From Lysobacter dokdonensis DS-58 (GTDB lineage: Bacteria > Pseudomonadota > Gammaproteobacteria > Xanthomonadales > Xanthomonadaceae), in the NCBI RefSeq assembly GCF_000770795.1, contig NZ_JRKJ01000010.1, forward strand, positions 1 to 64,000: DNA of 64,000 nt. Direction: 5' to 3'. Both the position numbers and the translations under genes were made by a program. A model generated the notes under the pieces. It saw nothing but the letters and a program-made list of their open reading frames with translations. It was not told the origin of the DNA and did not search any database. Of this stretch, positions 35,974-45,928 are shown one piece after another; position 1 is the first letter of the stretch, and every line of letters starts with the position of its first letter.

Positions 35974-36778
35974 GGTCGCCGCCCTCGCACTCCTCGTGGC
36001 CCTGGCCGGGGCCGGCTGTTCGCGCGTGGCCTTCGTCAAGACCGACCCCTCGCGCAAGGACTTCGAGTCCACCACCGAGCCGGTGGTCGTCCACGAAACC
36101 GCCGCGAGCCGCAACCGCCTCACCGCGCGCAATTCGCTCACCTTGTCGGAAGAACGCCTGCGCTCCGGCGATTTCGCCGCCGCGGAAAAGTATGCGAAGC
36201 AAGCGCTGAAGGCCGATCCGAATTCGCCCGACGCCTACACGATGCTCGGCGCGATCGCCGACGTGCAGGGCCAGTCCGCACAGGCCGGCCAGCAGTACCA
36301 GCGCGCCGCGGACATGGCGCCCACCGACGGGCGCACGCTCAACAACTACGGCGCCTGGCTGTGCAAGAACGGGCAGGCGAGGGCCTCGCTCGACTGGTTC
36401 GACCGCGCGCTGCAGGCCCCGGGCTATGGCTCGCCCGCGGCCGCACTCGCCAACGCGGGCAGCTGCGCACTGGATGCCGGAGACACGGTCCGCGCCGAGC
36501 GCGACCTACGCCAGGCCATCGACGCATCGCCCGAAAACCCGGTGGCGCTGGGCGCGTTCGCACGCGTGCAGTTCCGCGCGGGCCGCTACCTCGAAGCGCG
36601 CGCGTTCTCCGAGCGCCGACTGGCGGCTGCCCCGGCGGACGCCGAAGCGCTAATACTTGCGTCACAGATCGAAGACAAACTCGGCGACAGTGCCGCGGCG
36701 GCGCGCTACGTTCGCCGCCTGAGGGAGGAGTTCCCCGGCGCTGCGCAGGGGAACGCGGGGGGATCGAAGTCGCAATGA
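35960..36778 (+). CDS. pilF: Type IV pilus pilotin PilF/PilW
   Basis: This outer-membrane lipoprotein helps localise and assemble the PilQ secretin of type IV pili. The 272 aa protein has a signal sequence with the lipobox LAGAGC at about 15-20 and about six TPR units, including [19 protein letters not shown] and the pattern [12 protein letters not shown], a family hallmark. The start lies inside rlmN, and its end overlaps rodZ by 4 bp, a gene order widely conserved in gammaproteobacteria with pili. Confidence 0.93.
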   Translation: MRRPEVAALALLVALAGAGCSRVAFVKTDPSRKDFESTTEPVVVHETAASRNRLTARNSLTLSEERLRSGDFAAAEKYAKQALKADPNSPDAYTMLGAIADVQGQSAQAGQQYQRAADMAPTDGRTLNNYGAWLCKNGQARASLDWFDRALQAPGYGSPAAALANAGSCALDAGDTVRAERDLRQAIDASPENPVALGAFARVQFRAGRYLEARAFSERRLAAAPADAEALILASQIEDKLGDSAAAARYVRRLREEFPGAAQGNAGGSKSQ

Positions 36779-37602
36779 ACAGCGAACACGACAACGCCTA
36801 CGCATCCGGCGGAGAGCCCGGTGTCGGCGAGCGTTTGCGCAAAGCGCGCATCGCCGCCGGCCTGAGCATCGACGAGGTGTCCGCGCGCCTGAAGATGCCG
36901 GTCCGCGTCGTCGAGGCAATGGAATCCGAAGACTGGAAGCGCCTCGGCGCGCCGGTGTACGTCCGCGGCCAGTTGCGCAGCTACTCGCGACTGCTCGGCC
37001 TGGTCACCTCGACCACCATCGCCGCCTCCGGCATCGCGCCCATCGAACCCACGCCGATCGTCGCGCGCAGCTACACGCCGCGCATGGCGCGCTGGTTCGA
37101 ACAGGGCAAGCGTCGCCTCGTCTACATCATCCTGACCGCCGCGCTGGTCGTTCCCGCGTGGCTCGCCACCAAGCCGCACATCATGGGCCGAACGGATCCG
37201 GCGACGGTGCAGTCACTCGACGCGCCCCTCGTCGGCGCGCCCACCGTCGGCGCCACCGATGCGGCCACGCCGGTCGTGAACGAACCCACCGTCGTCGCGT
37301 CGATGACGCCGACGTTGTCGCCGCGTCCTGCGGCCAAGTCCGCACTCGTGCTGCGCCTGACCGGCGACAGCTGGGTGCAGGTGCAGGCACCGGACGGCCG
37401 CACGATCGAAAAAGGCCTGCTCTCTGCAGGCACGATGCGCTCGTACGCGGCGGGTGAAGTCGGCCGTGTCACGTTGGGGAATGCGTCCGCCGTCGTCGTC
37501 CAGCAGGGCGATCGCGCACAGGACCTCGCGCCCTTCCAGCGCGCGAACGTCGCGCGCTTTACGGTATCCTCTGACGGCTCCCTGGCGCCGGTCCGCGACT
37601 GA
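36775..37602 (+). CDS. rodZ: Cell-shape protein RodZ-like
   Basis: RodZ links MreB to the membrane and supports rod shape. The 275 aa protein has a cytoplasmic Xre-type helix-turn-helix domain (about 17-75; GERLRKARIAAGLSIDEVSA), one membrane segment (about 114-132), a Pro/Thr/Val-rich linker and a C-terminal DUF4115 beta domain with DSWVQVQAPDGRTIEKGLL. It starts within the pilF stop (ATGA). The order pilF-rodZ agrees with E. coli and Pseudomonas, although ispG and hisS, which usually follow, are missing here. Confidence 0.92.
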   Translation: MNSEHDNAYASGGEPGVGERLRKARIAAGLSIDEVSARLKMPVRVVEAMESEDWKRLGAPVYVRGQLRSYSRLLGLVTSTTIAASGIAPIEPTPIVARSYTPRMARWFEQGKRRLVYIILTAALVVPAWLATKPHIMGRTDPATVQSLDAPLVGAPTVGATDAATPVVNEPTVVASMTPTLSPRPAAKSALVLRLTGDSWVQVQAPDGRTIEKGLLSAGTMRSYAAGEVGRVTLGNASAVVVQQGDRAQDLAPFQRANVARFTVSSDGSLAPVRD

Positions 37603-37698
37603 CCCGCGCATTCCGGGGCCCGCAAGCCAGGCGCAGGCGCGGTGCGCCTGACGCACGCGCGGCATCGCCCCCCGACAGCAACAAGCCCAAGAGGCAGC

Positions 37699-38337
37699 AT
37701 GGTCGACCATTTGCTCGATGAGCACGAACAAAGCGAACGCGTCCGCGGTTGGCTGCGCCAGAACGGCGCCGGCCTGATCGCGGGCATCGCCCTGGGCCTG
37801 GCCGTCATCGGCGGCTGGAACTGGTGGCAGAACGAACAAGCGGGCAAGCGCGCGCAGATGGGCCAGCATTACGGCGCCGTCGTCGACGCGATCGCCGCGA
37901 AGGACATGAAGAAGGCCTCCGCCGAGTTCAGGACGCTGGCCGAAGGCGACACCGAATACGCAGCGCTCGCCGGCATGCAGCTGGCGCGCGCGCAGGTCGA
38001 ACAGGGCCAGCGCGACGCCGCGATCGCCACGCTCAAGGGCGTGCATGCGAAGGACCCGGCCATCATGGGCGTGGTGAACTCGCGCCTGGCGCGCCTGTAC
38101 CTGGACGCCGGCAAGCCGAAGGACGCGCTCGCGCTGCTCGGCGACAAGCCCGAAGGCGCGGCCGCCATCGAAGCCCGCGGCGATGCACTTTTCGCGCTCG
38201 GCCGTGTCGAAGACGCGCGCGCCGCCTACACCCAGGCGCTCGCCAAGCTCGACGTCGCCACCCCGGCGCGTCGCCTCGTCGAACTCAAGCTCATCCAGGT
38301 CGGCGGGACGCCGGCCCGTTCGGAGACCAGCATCTGA
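37699..38337 (+). CDS. YfgM-like ancillary SecYEG translocon protein
   Basis: YfgM is a membrane-anchored TPR protein that works with PpiD near SecYEG. The 212 aa product has a short cytoplasmic N terminus (MVDHLLDEHEQSERVRGWLRQ), a membrane segment at about 25-42, and a periplasmic TPR_21 domain. ATG 37699 is preferred because AAGAGG lies just upstream; earlier in-frame starts lack the conserved N terminus. The stop overlaps the bamB start by 1 bp, the standard pairing. Confidence 0.9.
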   Translation: MVDHLLDEHEQSERVRGWLRQNGAGLIAGIALGLAVIGGWNWWQNEQAGKRAQMGQHYGAVVDAIAAKDMKKASAEFRTLAEGDTEYAALAGMQLARAQVEQGQRDAAIATLKGVHAKDPAIMGVVNSRLARLYLDAGKPKDALALLGDKPEGAAAIEARGDALFALGRVEDARAAYTQALAKLDVATPARRLVELKLIQVGGTPARSETSI

Positions 38338-39542
38338 TGTCCTCCCGCAACAATCGCATCGTGACGCGCGCGGCCCTCGTGCTGGCGTGCGTGGTCGCCC
38401 TCGGCGGCTGCACCACCATCAAGGGCTGGTTCGGCGGCAAGGACGACAAGAAGGCGTCCGAGCCCGCCGAACTCACCGACATCAGCGCGTCCGCGCAGGT
38501 TTCCAGGCTGTGGTCGGCCGGCGTCGGCAAGGGCGAAGGCAAGATCGGCGTGCGCCAGGGCCCCGCGGTCGCGGACGGCAAGGTGTATGTGGCGGCCATC
38601 AAGGGCGGCGTGCGCGCGCTCGACCTGCAGACCGGCGCCGTGGCGTGGACGTACGAACCGGCCGAAGTCGAAGACAAGCCCGACGTGCGCCTCTCCGGCG
38701 GCCCCGGCGTGGGCGGCGGCGTGGTCGCGGTCGGCGGCCTCGACGGCGAAGTGATCGCGCTCGACGCCGCCACCGGCGCCGAGAAATGGAAGGGCAAGGT
38801 CGGCGCCGAAGTGATCGCCGCGCCGGCCATCGGCGAGGGCCTCGTGCTCGTGCGCAGCAACGATGGCCGCGTCACCGCGTTCGACGCCGAAACCGGCGCG
38901 CGCCGCTGGTTCTGGCAGCGCGACCTGCCTGCGCTCACCGTGCGCGGCAACGACGCGCCGCTGCTCGGCCCGGGCTTCGTGTTCGTCGGCAACGACGACG
39001 GCTCGGTCGCCGCGCTGTCCACGCAGGACGGCCGCCTGTTGTGGGAACAGGCGATCGCGCAGCCCGAAGGCCGCAGCGAACTCGATCGCATGGCCGACGT
39101 CGACGGCACCCCCGTCCTCGACGGCACCACGATCTACGCCACCAGCTTCAAGAAGGAAACCATGGCGATCGACGGCCCCACCGGTCGCCCGCTGTGGCAG
39201 CGCGAAAACGGCGGCGCCGGCCGCATCGGCAACGCGCCGGACCGCGTGATCGTCGCCGACCCCGCCGGCACCGTGTGGGCCATCGACAAGGCCACCGGTG
39301 GCGCGTTGTGGTCGCAGCCCGCGCTCGCACGCCGCAAGGTGACGGGCGTGGCGGTGCAGGGCGACTACGCGGTCGTCGCCGACTACGACGGCTACGTCCA
39401 CTGGCTCAAGCTCTCCGACGGTGCCTTCGCCGCGCGCGAACGCGTCGGCGGCGATGCGGTCAAGGCCGCGCCCGTCGTCGCCGACGGCGTGTTGCTGATC
39501 CAGAACACCGACGGCGAAGTCACGGCGTTCCGCCTGCAGTAA
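38337..39542 (+). CDS. bamB: Outer membrane assembly factor BamB
   Basis: BamB is a lipoprotein of the BAM complex that inserts beta-barrel proteins in the outer membrane. The 401 aa protein has a signal with the lipobox LGGC at about residue 25 and an eight-blade PQQ-type beta-propeller (repeats such as [19 protein letters not shown] and [18 protein letters not shown]). It is coupled with the YfgM-like gene upstream and followed at 16 bp by der, matching the conserved yfgM-bamB-der order. Confidence 0.96.
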   Translation: MSSRNNRIVTRAALVLACVVALGGCTTIKGWFGGKDDKKASEPAELTDISASAQVSRLWSAGVGKGEGKIGVRQGPAVADGKVYVAAIKGGVRALDLQTGAVAWTYEPAEVEDKPDVRLSGGPGVGGGVVAVGGLDGEVIALDAATGAEKWKGKVGAEVIAAPAIGEGLVLVRSNDGRVTAFDAETGARRWFWQRDLPALTVRGNDAPLLGPGFVFVGNDDGSVAALSTQDGRLLWEQAIAQPEGRSELDRMADVDGTPVLDGTTIYATSFKKETMAIDGPTGRPLWQRENGGAGRIGNAPDRVIVADPAGTVWAIDKATGGALWSQPALARRKVTGVAVQGDYAVVADYDGYVHWLKLSDGAFAARERVGGDAVKAAPVVADGVLLIQNTDGEVTAFRLQ

Positions 39543-39558
39543 GAAGACACTCCACAAC

Positions 39559-40959
39559 ATGCTCCCCCTCGTCGCCCTCGTGGGCCGCCCGAACGTCGGT
39601 AAATCGACGCTGTTCAATGCGTTGACCCGTTCGCGCGACGCCCTCGTGCACGACGAGCCCGGCGTCACGCGCGACCGCAACTACGGCGTGTGCCGCCTGG
39701 AGCCCGAGCGTCCGTTCGTGCTCGTCGATACCGGCGGCATCGCGGGCGTCGAAGAAGGCCTGGCCGGCGCCACCGCGCGCCAATCGCGCGCGGCGGCCGA
39801 AGAAGCGGACCTGATCCTCTTCATCGTCGACGGCCGCGAAGGCGCCTCCGCGCTCGACGACGAAATCCTCGCGTGGCTGCGCAAGGCCGACACGCAGACG
39901 TTCCTGGTCGTCAACAAGATCGACGGCCTGGACACGCAAACCGCGCTGAACGAATTCGCGCGCTACGGTTTCAAGCAGGTGCTCGCCGTTTCGTCGTCGC
40001 ACAAGACCGGCATCGACGAGCTGCTGGCGCAGACGCTGGCCGCGCTGCCGAAGGACGGCGACGCCGAAATCCTCGACGATGATCCCGAGCGCATGCGCGT
40101 GGCCTTCGTCGGCCGCCCGAACGTCGGCAAGTCGACGCTGGTCAACCGCATCCTCGGCGAAGAACGCATGATCGCGTCCGACGTCCCGGGCACGACGCGC
40201 GATTCCATCGCCGTCGACCTCGAACGCGACGGCCGCAAGTACCGCCTGATCGACACCGCCGGCCTGCGCCGCAAGGGCCGCGTCGAGGAGGCCGTGGAGA
40301 AGTTCTCCATCGTCAAGACGTTGCAGGCGATCGAGCAATGCCAGGTCGCCGTGATCATGCTCGACGCCGTCGAAGGCGTGACCGACCAGGACGCCAGCGT
40401 GCTCGGCGCGGTGCTCGACGCCGGCCGCGCGCTCGTCGTCGCGATCAACAAGTGGGATGGACTGACCGACTACCAGCGCCAGCAGAACGAAGCGCTGCTC
40501 TCGCGCAAGCTCGCGTTCGTCGATTGGGCCGAAGCGGTGCGCATTTCCGCGCTGCACGGCTCGGGCCTGCGCGAACTGTTCAAGGCCGTGCATCGCGCCC
40601 ACTCGTCCGCGACCCGGCAATTCACGACCGCGGAAATCACGAAGGCGATGGAAATCGCCTACGAAACCAACCCGCCGCCGGTCGTGCGCGGGCACGTGGC
40701 CAAGCTGCGCTTCGCGCATCCGGGCGGCGAGAACCCGCCGACGTTCATCGTGCACGGCACGCGGCTTCGCACGCTGTCCGAGTCGTATCGCCGGTACCTC
40801 GAGAACTTCTTCCGCAAGCGGTTCAAGCTCGTGGGCACGCCGGTGCGTTTCGTCTTCAAGGAAGGCGAGAACCCGTACAAGGACAAGCCGAAGAACGCGC
40901 TCACCGACCGCCAGGTCGCGAAGAAGCGCCGCCTGATGCGGCACGTCAAGGGCAAGTAA
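39559..40959 (+). CDS. der: Ribosome-assembly GTPase Der (EngA)
   Basis: Der is an essential GTPase with two G domains that acts in 50S subunit maturation. The 466 aa protein has P-loops [12 protein letters not shown] (about 10) and [12 protein letters not shown] (about 184), switch regions DTGGIAG and DTAGLRR, NKID and NKWD specificity motifs, and a C-terminal KH-like domain ending with a basic tail. Identification is certain. Confidence 0.98.
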   Translation: MLPLVALVGRPNVGKSTLFNALTRSRDALVHDEPGVTRDRNYGVCRLEPERPFVLVDTGGIAGVEEGLAGATARQSRAAAEEADLILFIVDGREGASALDDEILAWLRKADTQTFLVVNKIDGLDTQTALNEFARYGFKQVLAVSSSHKTGIDELLAQTLAALPKDGDAEILDDDPERMRVAFVGRPNVGKSTLVNRILGEERMIASDVPGTTRDSIAVDLERDGRKYRLIDTAGLRRKGRVEEAVEKFSIVKTLQAIEQCQVAVIMLDAVEGVTDQDASVLGAVLDAGRALVVAINKWDGLTDYQRQQNEALLSRKLAFVDWAEAVRISALHGSGLRELFKAVHRAHSSATRQFTTAEITKAMEIAYETNPPPVVRGHVAKLRFAHPGGENPPTFIVHGTRLRTLSESYRRYLENFFRKRFKLVGTPVRFVFKEGENPYKDKPKNALTDRQVAKKRRLMRHVKGK

Positions 40960-40965
40960 GCCCGC

Positions 40966-41529
40966 GTGCTCGCAGCGGGCGACATCACGCTCGGGATCCT
41001 GGCCGGTGGTCGCGGCACGCGGCTGGGCGGCATCGACAAAGCGTGGATCGTGCGCGGCGGCGTCACGCAGGTGCAGCGGCTGTCGCAACGGTTCGCGAGC
41101 GAAGTGTCGCGGACACTCGTCAGCGCGAACCGCGACCCCGAAAGATTCGAATCGCTCGGATTCACCGTCGTGGTGGATCGCATGCCCGGCCTCGGTCCCA
41201 TCGGCGGCCTCGATGCGCTCGCGCATGCCTGCGACACGCCGTGGTTGCTGTCGTTGCCTGTCGACCTGGTGTTCGTCAACGATTGCCTGATCCAGACGCT
41301 CGCCAGCGCGGGCGGGCAGGGGGCGTGCATCGAGGATGACGATGGGGTGCAACCGTTGGTCGCGTTGTGGAATGTCGAGGCGCTGCGCGCCGCGTTCCCC
41401 CGCCCCGATCTGTCGGTGCAGTCGCTGCAACGCGACATGGGCCTTGCGCGCATCCGCCTGACCGGCGTCCGTCTCGGCAACCTCAATACCCCTGGCGATC
41501 TCGCCGCCGCCGATGCGACGCTGCCCTGA
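40966..41529 (+). CDS. mobA: Molybdenum cofactor guanylyltransferase
   Basis: MobA adds GMP to molybdopterin to make the dinucleotide form of the cofactor. The 187 aa protein has the signature LAGGRGTRLGGIDKA at about 12-26 and PGLGPIGGLDALA, and DLVFV at the metal site. Translation starts at GTG 40966, only 6 bp after der. It is directly followed by moeA, making a cofactor cluster. Confidence 0.93.
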   Translation: MLAAGDITLGILAGGRGTRLGGIDKAWIVRGGVTQVQRLSQRFASEVSRTLVSANRDPERFESLGFTVVVDRMPGLGPIGGLDALAHACDTPWLLSLPVDLVFVNDCLIQTLASAGGQGACIEDDDGVQPLVALWNVEALRAAFPRPDLSVQSLQRDMGLARIRLTGVRLGNLNTPGDLAAADATLP

Positions 41530-41530
41530 G

Positions 41531-42748
41531 ATGCGCGACGATTTCCCCACGCAACTGACCTTCGACGAAGCGCAAGCGATCGTCGACGCCACCGCGGCCG
41601 AAGACCGCTTGCCCGCCGAGCGCCTCGCGATCGCGCGCACGCAGGGCCGCATCCTCGCGCAGGAGGTGGTCGCGCCGATTCCGCAGCCGCCGTTCGACAA
41701 CAGTGCGATGGACGGTTACGCGATCCGCCACGCCGACGTCGCGGAGGGTGGAACGACCTTGCAACTGGCTGGCGAACAATTCGCGGGCCGTGCCTTGGAC
41801 CTGCGCGTCGAACCGGGCCAATGCATCCGCATCACCACCGGCGCACCGATGCCCGCCGGCGCCGACACCGTCGTCGTGCGTGAAGTCGTGCGCGTCGAGG
41901 GCGATCGCATCGCCATTCCCGCCGGAATCCGCGCGCAGGCCAACGTGCGCCGCGCCGGCGAAGACGTGCGGATCGGCGATTGCGTGCTGTCGCCGGGCCA
42001 GGTACTGACGCCCGCGCGCGTCGCGACCACCGCGTCGCTCGGCATCGACCAACTCACCGTATCCGCGCGCCCGACCGTCGCCGTCTTCACCACCGGCGAC
42101 GAACTCATCCCGCCCGGCATTCCGCTCGAACCCGGCCAGATCCACGACAGCAATCGCGAACTGCTGATGGGCCTGCTGCGCGCCGACGGCCTGGAACCCA
42201 CCGCGTGGCCGACCTTGCCCGACGATCCGGTGCGCATCGCCTCGATGCTGCGCGATGCGGCGTCGAGCTTCGATGTCGTGATCACGTGCGGCGCGGTGTC
42301 GGCGGGCGAGAAGGACCACATCCCCGCGTTGCTCGATACGCATGGCCGCATCCATTTCTGGAAGGTGCGCATGAAGCCCGGCATGCCCGTGTTGTTCGGG
42401 GATCTCGGGACCGCGCGCTTCCTGGGATTGCCCGGCAACCCCGTGTCCGTGTTCGCCACCTACGCGACACTCGGGCGCAGGCTGCTCGACGGCCTGCAGG
42501 GCCGCACCGAACCGCGCCGCGCTTTCCGCGCACGGCTCGCCGCACCGATCGACAAGGCGCATGCGCGCCGCGAATTCGTGCGCGGGCGCCTCGAAGCCAC
42601 CGAGGACGGCACCCTGCGCGCGCACCCCGACGCGGCCACCGGCTCGCACCGCCTGCATGCGGCGGCCATGGCCGATGCGCTGATCGTCGTTCCGGAAGGG
42701 CCCAGGCAGCTTTCCATCGGCGATGTCGTCGACGTGCTGCCGTATTGA
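41531..42748 (+). CDS. moeA: Molybdopterin molybdenumtransferase MoeA
   Basis: MoeA inserts molybdate into adenylylated molybdopterin. The 405 aa protein has the expected motifs PQPPFDNSAMDGYAIR (about 52-67), TGAPMPAGADTVV, TTGDEL, GAVSAGEKDHIP and GLPGNPVSVFATY, and normal length. ATG 41531 is 2 bp after the mobA stop. An upstream in-frame Met lies inside mobA. Confidence 0.96.
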   Translation: MRDDFPTQLTFDEAQAIVDATAAEDRLPAERLAIARTQGRILAQEVVAPIPQPPFDNSAMDGYAIRHADVAEGGTTLQLAGEQFAGRALDLRVEPGQCIRITTGAPMPAGADTVVVREVVRVEGDRIAIPAGIRAQANVRRAGEDVRIGDCVLSPGQVLTPARVATTASLGIDQLTVSARPTVAVFTTGDELIPPGIPLEPGQIHDSNRELLMGLLRADGLEPTAWPTLPDDPVRIASMLRDAASSFDVVITCGAVSAGEKDHIPALLDTHGRIHFWKVRMKPGMPVLFGDLGTARFLGLPGNPVSVFATYATLGRRLLDGLQGRTEPRRAFRARLAAPIDKAHARREFVRGRLEATEDGTLRAHPDAATGSHRLHAAAMADALIVVPEGPRQLSIGDVVDVLPY

Positions 42749-42759
42749 CGCGCCAGGCG

Positions 42760-42765
42760 GATAAT
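42760..42765 (+). promoter_or_regulatory. Candidate -10 box of moeB
   Basis: GATAAT ends 6 nt before the moeB ATG, within the 23 bp gap after moeA. It suggests an internal promoter giving a leaderless message. TTGACG at 42745-42750 is too close (9 bp) to be its -35. Confidence 0.35.
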
Positions 42766-42771
42766 CCCGCC

Positions 42772-43899
42772 ATGGCCGTCCACGAACTGACTCCCGCCCA
42801 GGCGCTCGCGCGCCAGCAGGCCGGCGCGTTGCTGGTCGACGTGCGCGAAGACCACGAGCGCGCGCTGGGCACCGCGCACGGCGCACGGGGCATCGCGCGC
42901 GGCGAACTCGAAGCGGATCCGTCGGCGCACCTGCCGGACCGCGCCGCCGAAATCCTGCTGATCTGCCAGAGCGGCCGCCGCTCGCAGTTCACCGCCGATG
43001 CGCTGGCCGCGCGCGGCTACACGAACCTCGCATCGATCGCCGGCGGCACGCTCGCCTGGTCCGCGGCGGGGTTGCCCATGGACGCGCCCGCGCTCGACGA
43101 CGATTTCAGCGATCGCTATTCGCGGCACCTGCGATTGCCGGAAGTCGGCCTGGCGGGACAGAAACAACTGGAAGCCGCGACCGTGCTCGTCATCGGCGCC
43201 GGCGGCCTGGGTTCGCCGGTCGCGTATTACCTGGCGGCCGCGGGCATCGGCACGTTGCGCATCGCCGACGACGATGTCGTCGACCGCAGCAACCTGCAGC
43301 GCCAGATCCTGCACACCGATGCGCGCATCGGCGCGCCGAAGGTCGAGAGCGCACACGCCGCGCTCAGCGCGCTCAACCCGCGCACGCGCATCGAGGCGGT
43401 ACGCGAGCGTGTCACGTCGGCGAATGTCGAACGCCTGCTGGAAGGCGTCGATGTCGTCATCGATGGCGCCGACAACTTCCCCGCGCGTTACCTGCTCAAC
43501 GATGCGTGCGTGAAGCTCGGCAAACCGCTCGTGTACGGCGCGGTGCATCGCTTCGAAGGGCAGGTGAGCGTGTTCGATGCGGGGCGTCATCGCGGCTCGG
43601 CGCCGTGTTATCGCTGCCTGTTCCCCGAGCCGCCGCCGCCCGAAGCCGCGCCCAATTGCGCCGAAGCCGGCGTGCTCGGCGTCGTGCCCGGATTGATCGG
43701 CTTGTTGCAGGCGACCGAAGCGATCAAGTTGGTCCTGCGCATCGGGACGCCCCTCACCGGGCGCTTGTTGCATGTCGATACGCTCGGGCTGCGCTTCCGC
43801 GAAACGCGGCTGTCGCCCGATCCCGATTGCCCCGTGTGTCCTCCCGGGCGTGATTTTCCCGGTTACATGGACTATGCGAGGTTCTGCGCAGGGGGCTGA
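42772..43899 (+). CDS. moeB: Rhodanese-MoeB/ThiF adenylyltransferase fusion
   Basis: MoeB adenylates the C terminus of the sulfur carrier MoaD (or ThiS). The 375 aa protein has an N-terminal rhodanese domain (about 5-105) with the persulfide Cys65 in LLICQSGRRS, then an E1-like domain with VLVIGAGGLGSPVAYY, DDVVDRSNLQRQ, ADNFPARYLLND, the CYRC...CPVC zinc site and PNCAEAG, which holds a candidate catalytic Cys. The rhodanese domain is at the N terminus, unlike the usual C-terminal order of eukaryotic MOCS3. It could supply sulfur directly. It belongs to the moeA-mobA cluster; a role in thiamine or thiolated tRNA synthesis is also possible. Confidence 0.92.
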   Translation: MAVHELTPAQALARQQAGALLVDVREDHERALGTAHGARGIARGELEADPSAHLPDRAAEILLICQSGRRSQFTADALAARGYTNLASIAGGTLAWSAAGLPMDAPALDDDFSDRYSRHLRLPEVGLAGQKQLEAATVLVIGAGGLGSPVAYYLAAAGIGTLRIADDDVVDRSNLQRQILHTDARIGAPKVESAHAALSALNPRTRIEAVRERVTSANVERLLEGVDVVIDGADNFPARYLLNDACVKLGKPLVYGAVHRFEGQVSVFDAGRHRGSAPCYRCLFPEPPPPEAAPNCAEAGVLGVVPGLIGLLQATEAIKLVLRIGTPLTGRLLHVDTLGLRFRETRLSPDPDCPVCPPGRDFPGYMDYARFCAGG

Positions 43900-43930
43900 C
43901 GAGCGGCCCCACGACGGGACCGGGGGTGAC

Positions 43931-44941
43931 ATGGAAGTTGGCGTTCGGAAGCTGTTGTCGTCGTTGCTGTTGTTGGTCGCGCTCGTCCTGGCCGGCATGC
44001 ATGAAGCGCGCGCGGGCGAACCGTGCGACGTCGCAGCGCCGCCGGCCACCACGTGGGGCCAGCGCGTCGCCGCCGTGGCGTGCGCGGAAAGCCGCCTGTG
44101 GTATTCGCCGTTCCTGGACGACCAGGGGCGCCTTGCGAGCATCCGCATCGCCGAAGCGGAGAACAGCCGCCTGCAGGACGGCAGCACCACCGCATGGCGG
44201 CGCGTGGTCGATTACTGGAAGGCGACTGGTCTGCTCTCCGGCATGGCAGGGCACATGGGCGCGAGCGAATGCGGAATGTCGCTCGATCTGTGGCCAGGCT
44301 CCGCGGCGTGCCGCGCCTTCGTCATCGACACGCCGTGGTCGGCGGTGTTCGTCTCGTTCGCGTACATCCGCGCGGGCGTGCCGGGCTTCGCGCCGTCGGC
44401 GAGTCATTTCGATTTCGTGCGGCAGGCCTTGAAGGGCGGGGCGGATGCGCCGTTGCGATTCGCGGACATCGACACCGAAGCGCCCGCCGTCGGCGATCTG
44501 TTGTGCTTCACGCGCGGGAACGGTGCGCCGCTGGGGCCCGCGGGAATCCGGGCCTACGCATCGCGCAGCGGTGACGCGATCGCGATGCATTGCGACATCG
44601 TCGTGTCGATCGACAATGGCAAGCTGTACGCCGTCGGCGGCAACGTGCTGCAGGGCGTCACGATGCGCACGCTGCACGTCAACCGGACCGGCGCGTTGTG
44701 GAACCTGCCGCACAAGGGCGCGATGGGCGCGGTGTGTTCGCCCGGTGCGAGCGCCGGGTGCACTTTCAACCGCCAGGATTGGGTGGCGCTGCTGAAACTC
44801 GAACCCAAGGCGAGCGCGCCGCCGCCGATGCCGGCGACGCAATGCTGCACGCTGTGTCCGCTGCCGATGCCCGCGAACATGCAGCGTTGCCCCGTCCAAC
44901 AGAAACCGGTGGCGCCGCAGGCCGTGCCCGCGACGCCCTGA
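43931..44941 (+). CDS. Secreted DUF2272-like protein
   Basis: The 336 aa product has a signal peptide (about 1-27, ending ARAG). The core segment with WSAVFVSFAYIRAGVPGF and SHFDFVRQAL resembles DUF2272, a family related to NlpC/P60 and CHAP amidases; a conserved Cys or His site might lie in GDLLCFTRG, and AMHCDIVVSIDNGKLYAVGGN is also typical. The tail is rich in Cys and Pro (QCCTLCPLPMP). Role in cell-wall handling is a family guess. It is 31 bp after moeB, with no obvious functional link. Confidence 0.72.
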   Translation: MEVGVRKLLSSLLLLVALVLAGMHEARAGEPCDVAAPPATTWGQRVAAVACAESRLWYSPFLDDQGRLASIRIAEAENSRLQDGSTTAWRRVVDYWKATGLLSGMAGHMGASECGMSLDLWPGSAACRAFVIDTPWSAVFVSFAYIRAGVPGFAPSASHFDFVRQALKGGADAPLRFADIDTEAPAVGDLLCFTRGNGAPLGPAGIRAYASRSGDAIAMHCDIVVSIDNGKLYAVGGNVLQGVTMRTLHVNRTGALWNLPHKGAMGAVCSPGASAGCTFNRQDWVALLKLEPKASAPPPMPATQCCTLCPLPMPANMQRCPVQQKPVAPQAVPATP

Positions 44942-44942
44942 A

Positions 44943-45140
44943 TCACGCCGCCGGCGCCGCGCGCTTCGGCCGCGGCTTGGTGCGCTCGTCCATCTGCACG
45001 CCGAGCACGGCGTTGCAGTGGATGCACGAGAAGGTCATGACGCGTCGTTGCTTGGCATCGCCGTCGACGGTGGCGACCGCCTGTTCGACGTTGACGTGCA
45101 GCACGCGCTTGTCGCACTTCGGGCATTGCGATTGATTCAT
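44943..45140 (-). CDS. Small zinc-ribbon protein
   Basis: A 65 aa protein with CPKC near residue 6 and CIHC near 39, the two knuckles of a zinc ribbon, and a basic Pro/Ala tail. No specific family is recognised. Its ATG overlaps the stop of the alpha/beta hydrolase gene by 1 bp (TGATG), so it is the third gene of a three-gene minus-strand unit and is very likely translated. Confidence 0.72.
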   Translation of the reverse strand: MNQSQCPKCDKRVLHVNVEQAVATVDGDAKQRRVMTFSCIHCNAVLGVQMDERTKPRPKRAAPAA

Positions 45141-45928
45141 CACGGGGTCCCCACGAAAGCGGCGAGTGTGCGCGCGTAGGTCGTGCTGGCCGACACGCTG
45201 GAATGGTCGGCGTTGGGCAGGTTCAGCACTTCGGCCTTGTTGCGCAACGATGCGATCAGTTGATCGGTGCTCGCGGGCGGGACGACGTCGTCGCGGCCTG
45301 CGCGCACGATCAGCAACGGACCCTTGTAGGCCCGCAGGTAGGTCGCCTGTTCGTACTTGTCCTGCAGGATCCAGCGCACCGGCAACCACGGGTAGTGCGC
45401 CTGCGCGACGTTGGCCATGCTGTCGAAGGGCGTGACGAGCACGAGTTTCGCGACGGGGCGTTTGGATGCGACGTAACTCGCGACCGCGCTGCCGAGGCTG
45501 CGCCCGATGACGACGATGCGCGCACCGGGCTGCCGCGCCTGGACCTGGTCGTAAACCGCGAGCGCGTCTTCGAGGATGTCGGCTTCGGTCGGTTTGCCTT
45601 CGCTCGCGCCGTAGCCGCGATAGGGCACCAGGTAGGTGCTGGCATCGGGGAACAGCCGCGCGAAGTCCGCCTTGCGGTCCTCGATGCGTTCGGCATTGCC
45701 GCCGAAATACACCACCGCGCCGGGCTGGCCGATGTTCACGAGCCACCCGTTGAGCATCACGCCGTTGCGCGCGATGCCGAAGTCGGTTTCGTTCGGGTCG
45801 GCCTTGGTGGTCTGCGGCAGGTAGAGCAGGTCGCGCTGCTTGGCGTACATCCATCCGCACAGGCCTGCGTAGGCGAGGACGGGGGCTGCGGCCATCAGGC
45901 TGATGACGACGGGTTTGCGGAGTTTCAT
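45140..45928 (-). CDS. Membrane-anchored alpha/beta hydrolase
   Basis: The 262 aa protein has an N-terminal membrane anchor (about 6-27) and an alpha/beta-hydrolase domain with [11 protein letters not shown] (oxyanion region), [11 protein letters not shown], the nucleophile elbow [10 protein letters not shown] (Ser near 136), an acid Asp in [10 protein letters not shown] and a His in LPNADHSSV. It resembles the BEM46/ABHD13-like group of membrane hydrolases with unknown substrates. Start overlaps the DUF1244 gene by 4 bp and stop overlaps the zinc-ribbon gene by 1 bp. Confidence 0.87.
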   Translation of the reverse strand: MKLRKPVVISLMAAAPVLAYAGLCGWMYAKQRDLLYLPQTTKADPNETDFGIARNGVMLNGWLVNIGQPGAVVYFGGNAERIEDRKADFARLFPDASTYLVPYRGYGASEGKPTEADILEDALAVYDQVQARQPGARIVVIGRSLGSAVASYVASKRPVAKLVLVTPFDSMANVAQAHYPWLPVRWILQDKYEQATYLRAYKGPLLIVRAGRDDVVPPASTDQLIASLRNKAEVLNLPNADHSSVSASTTYARTLAAFVGTP

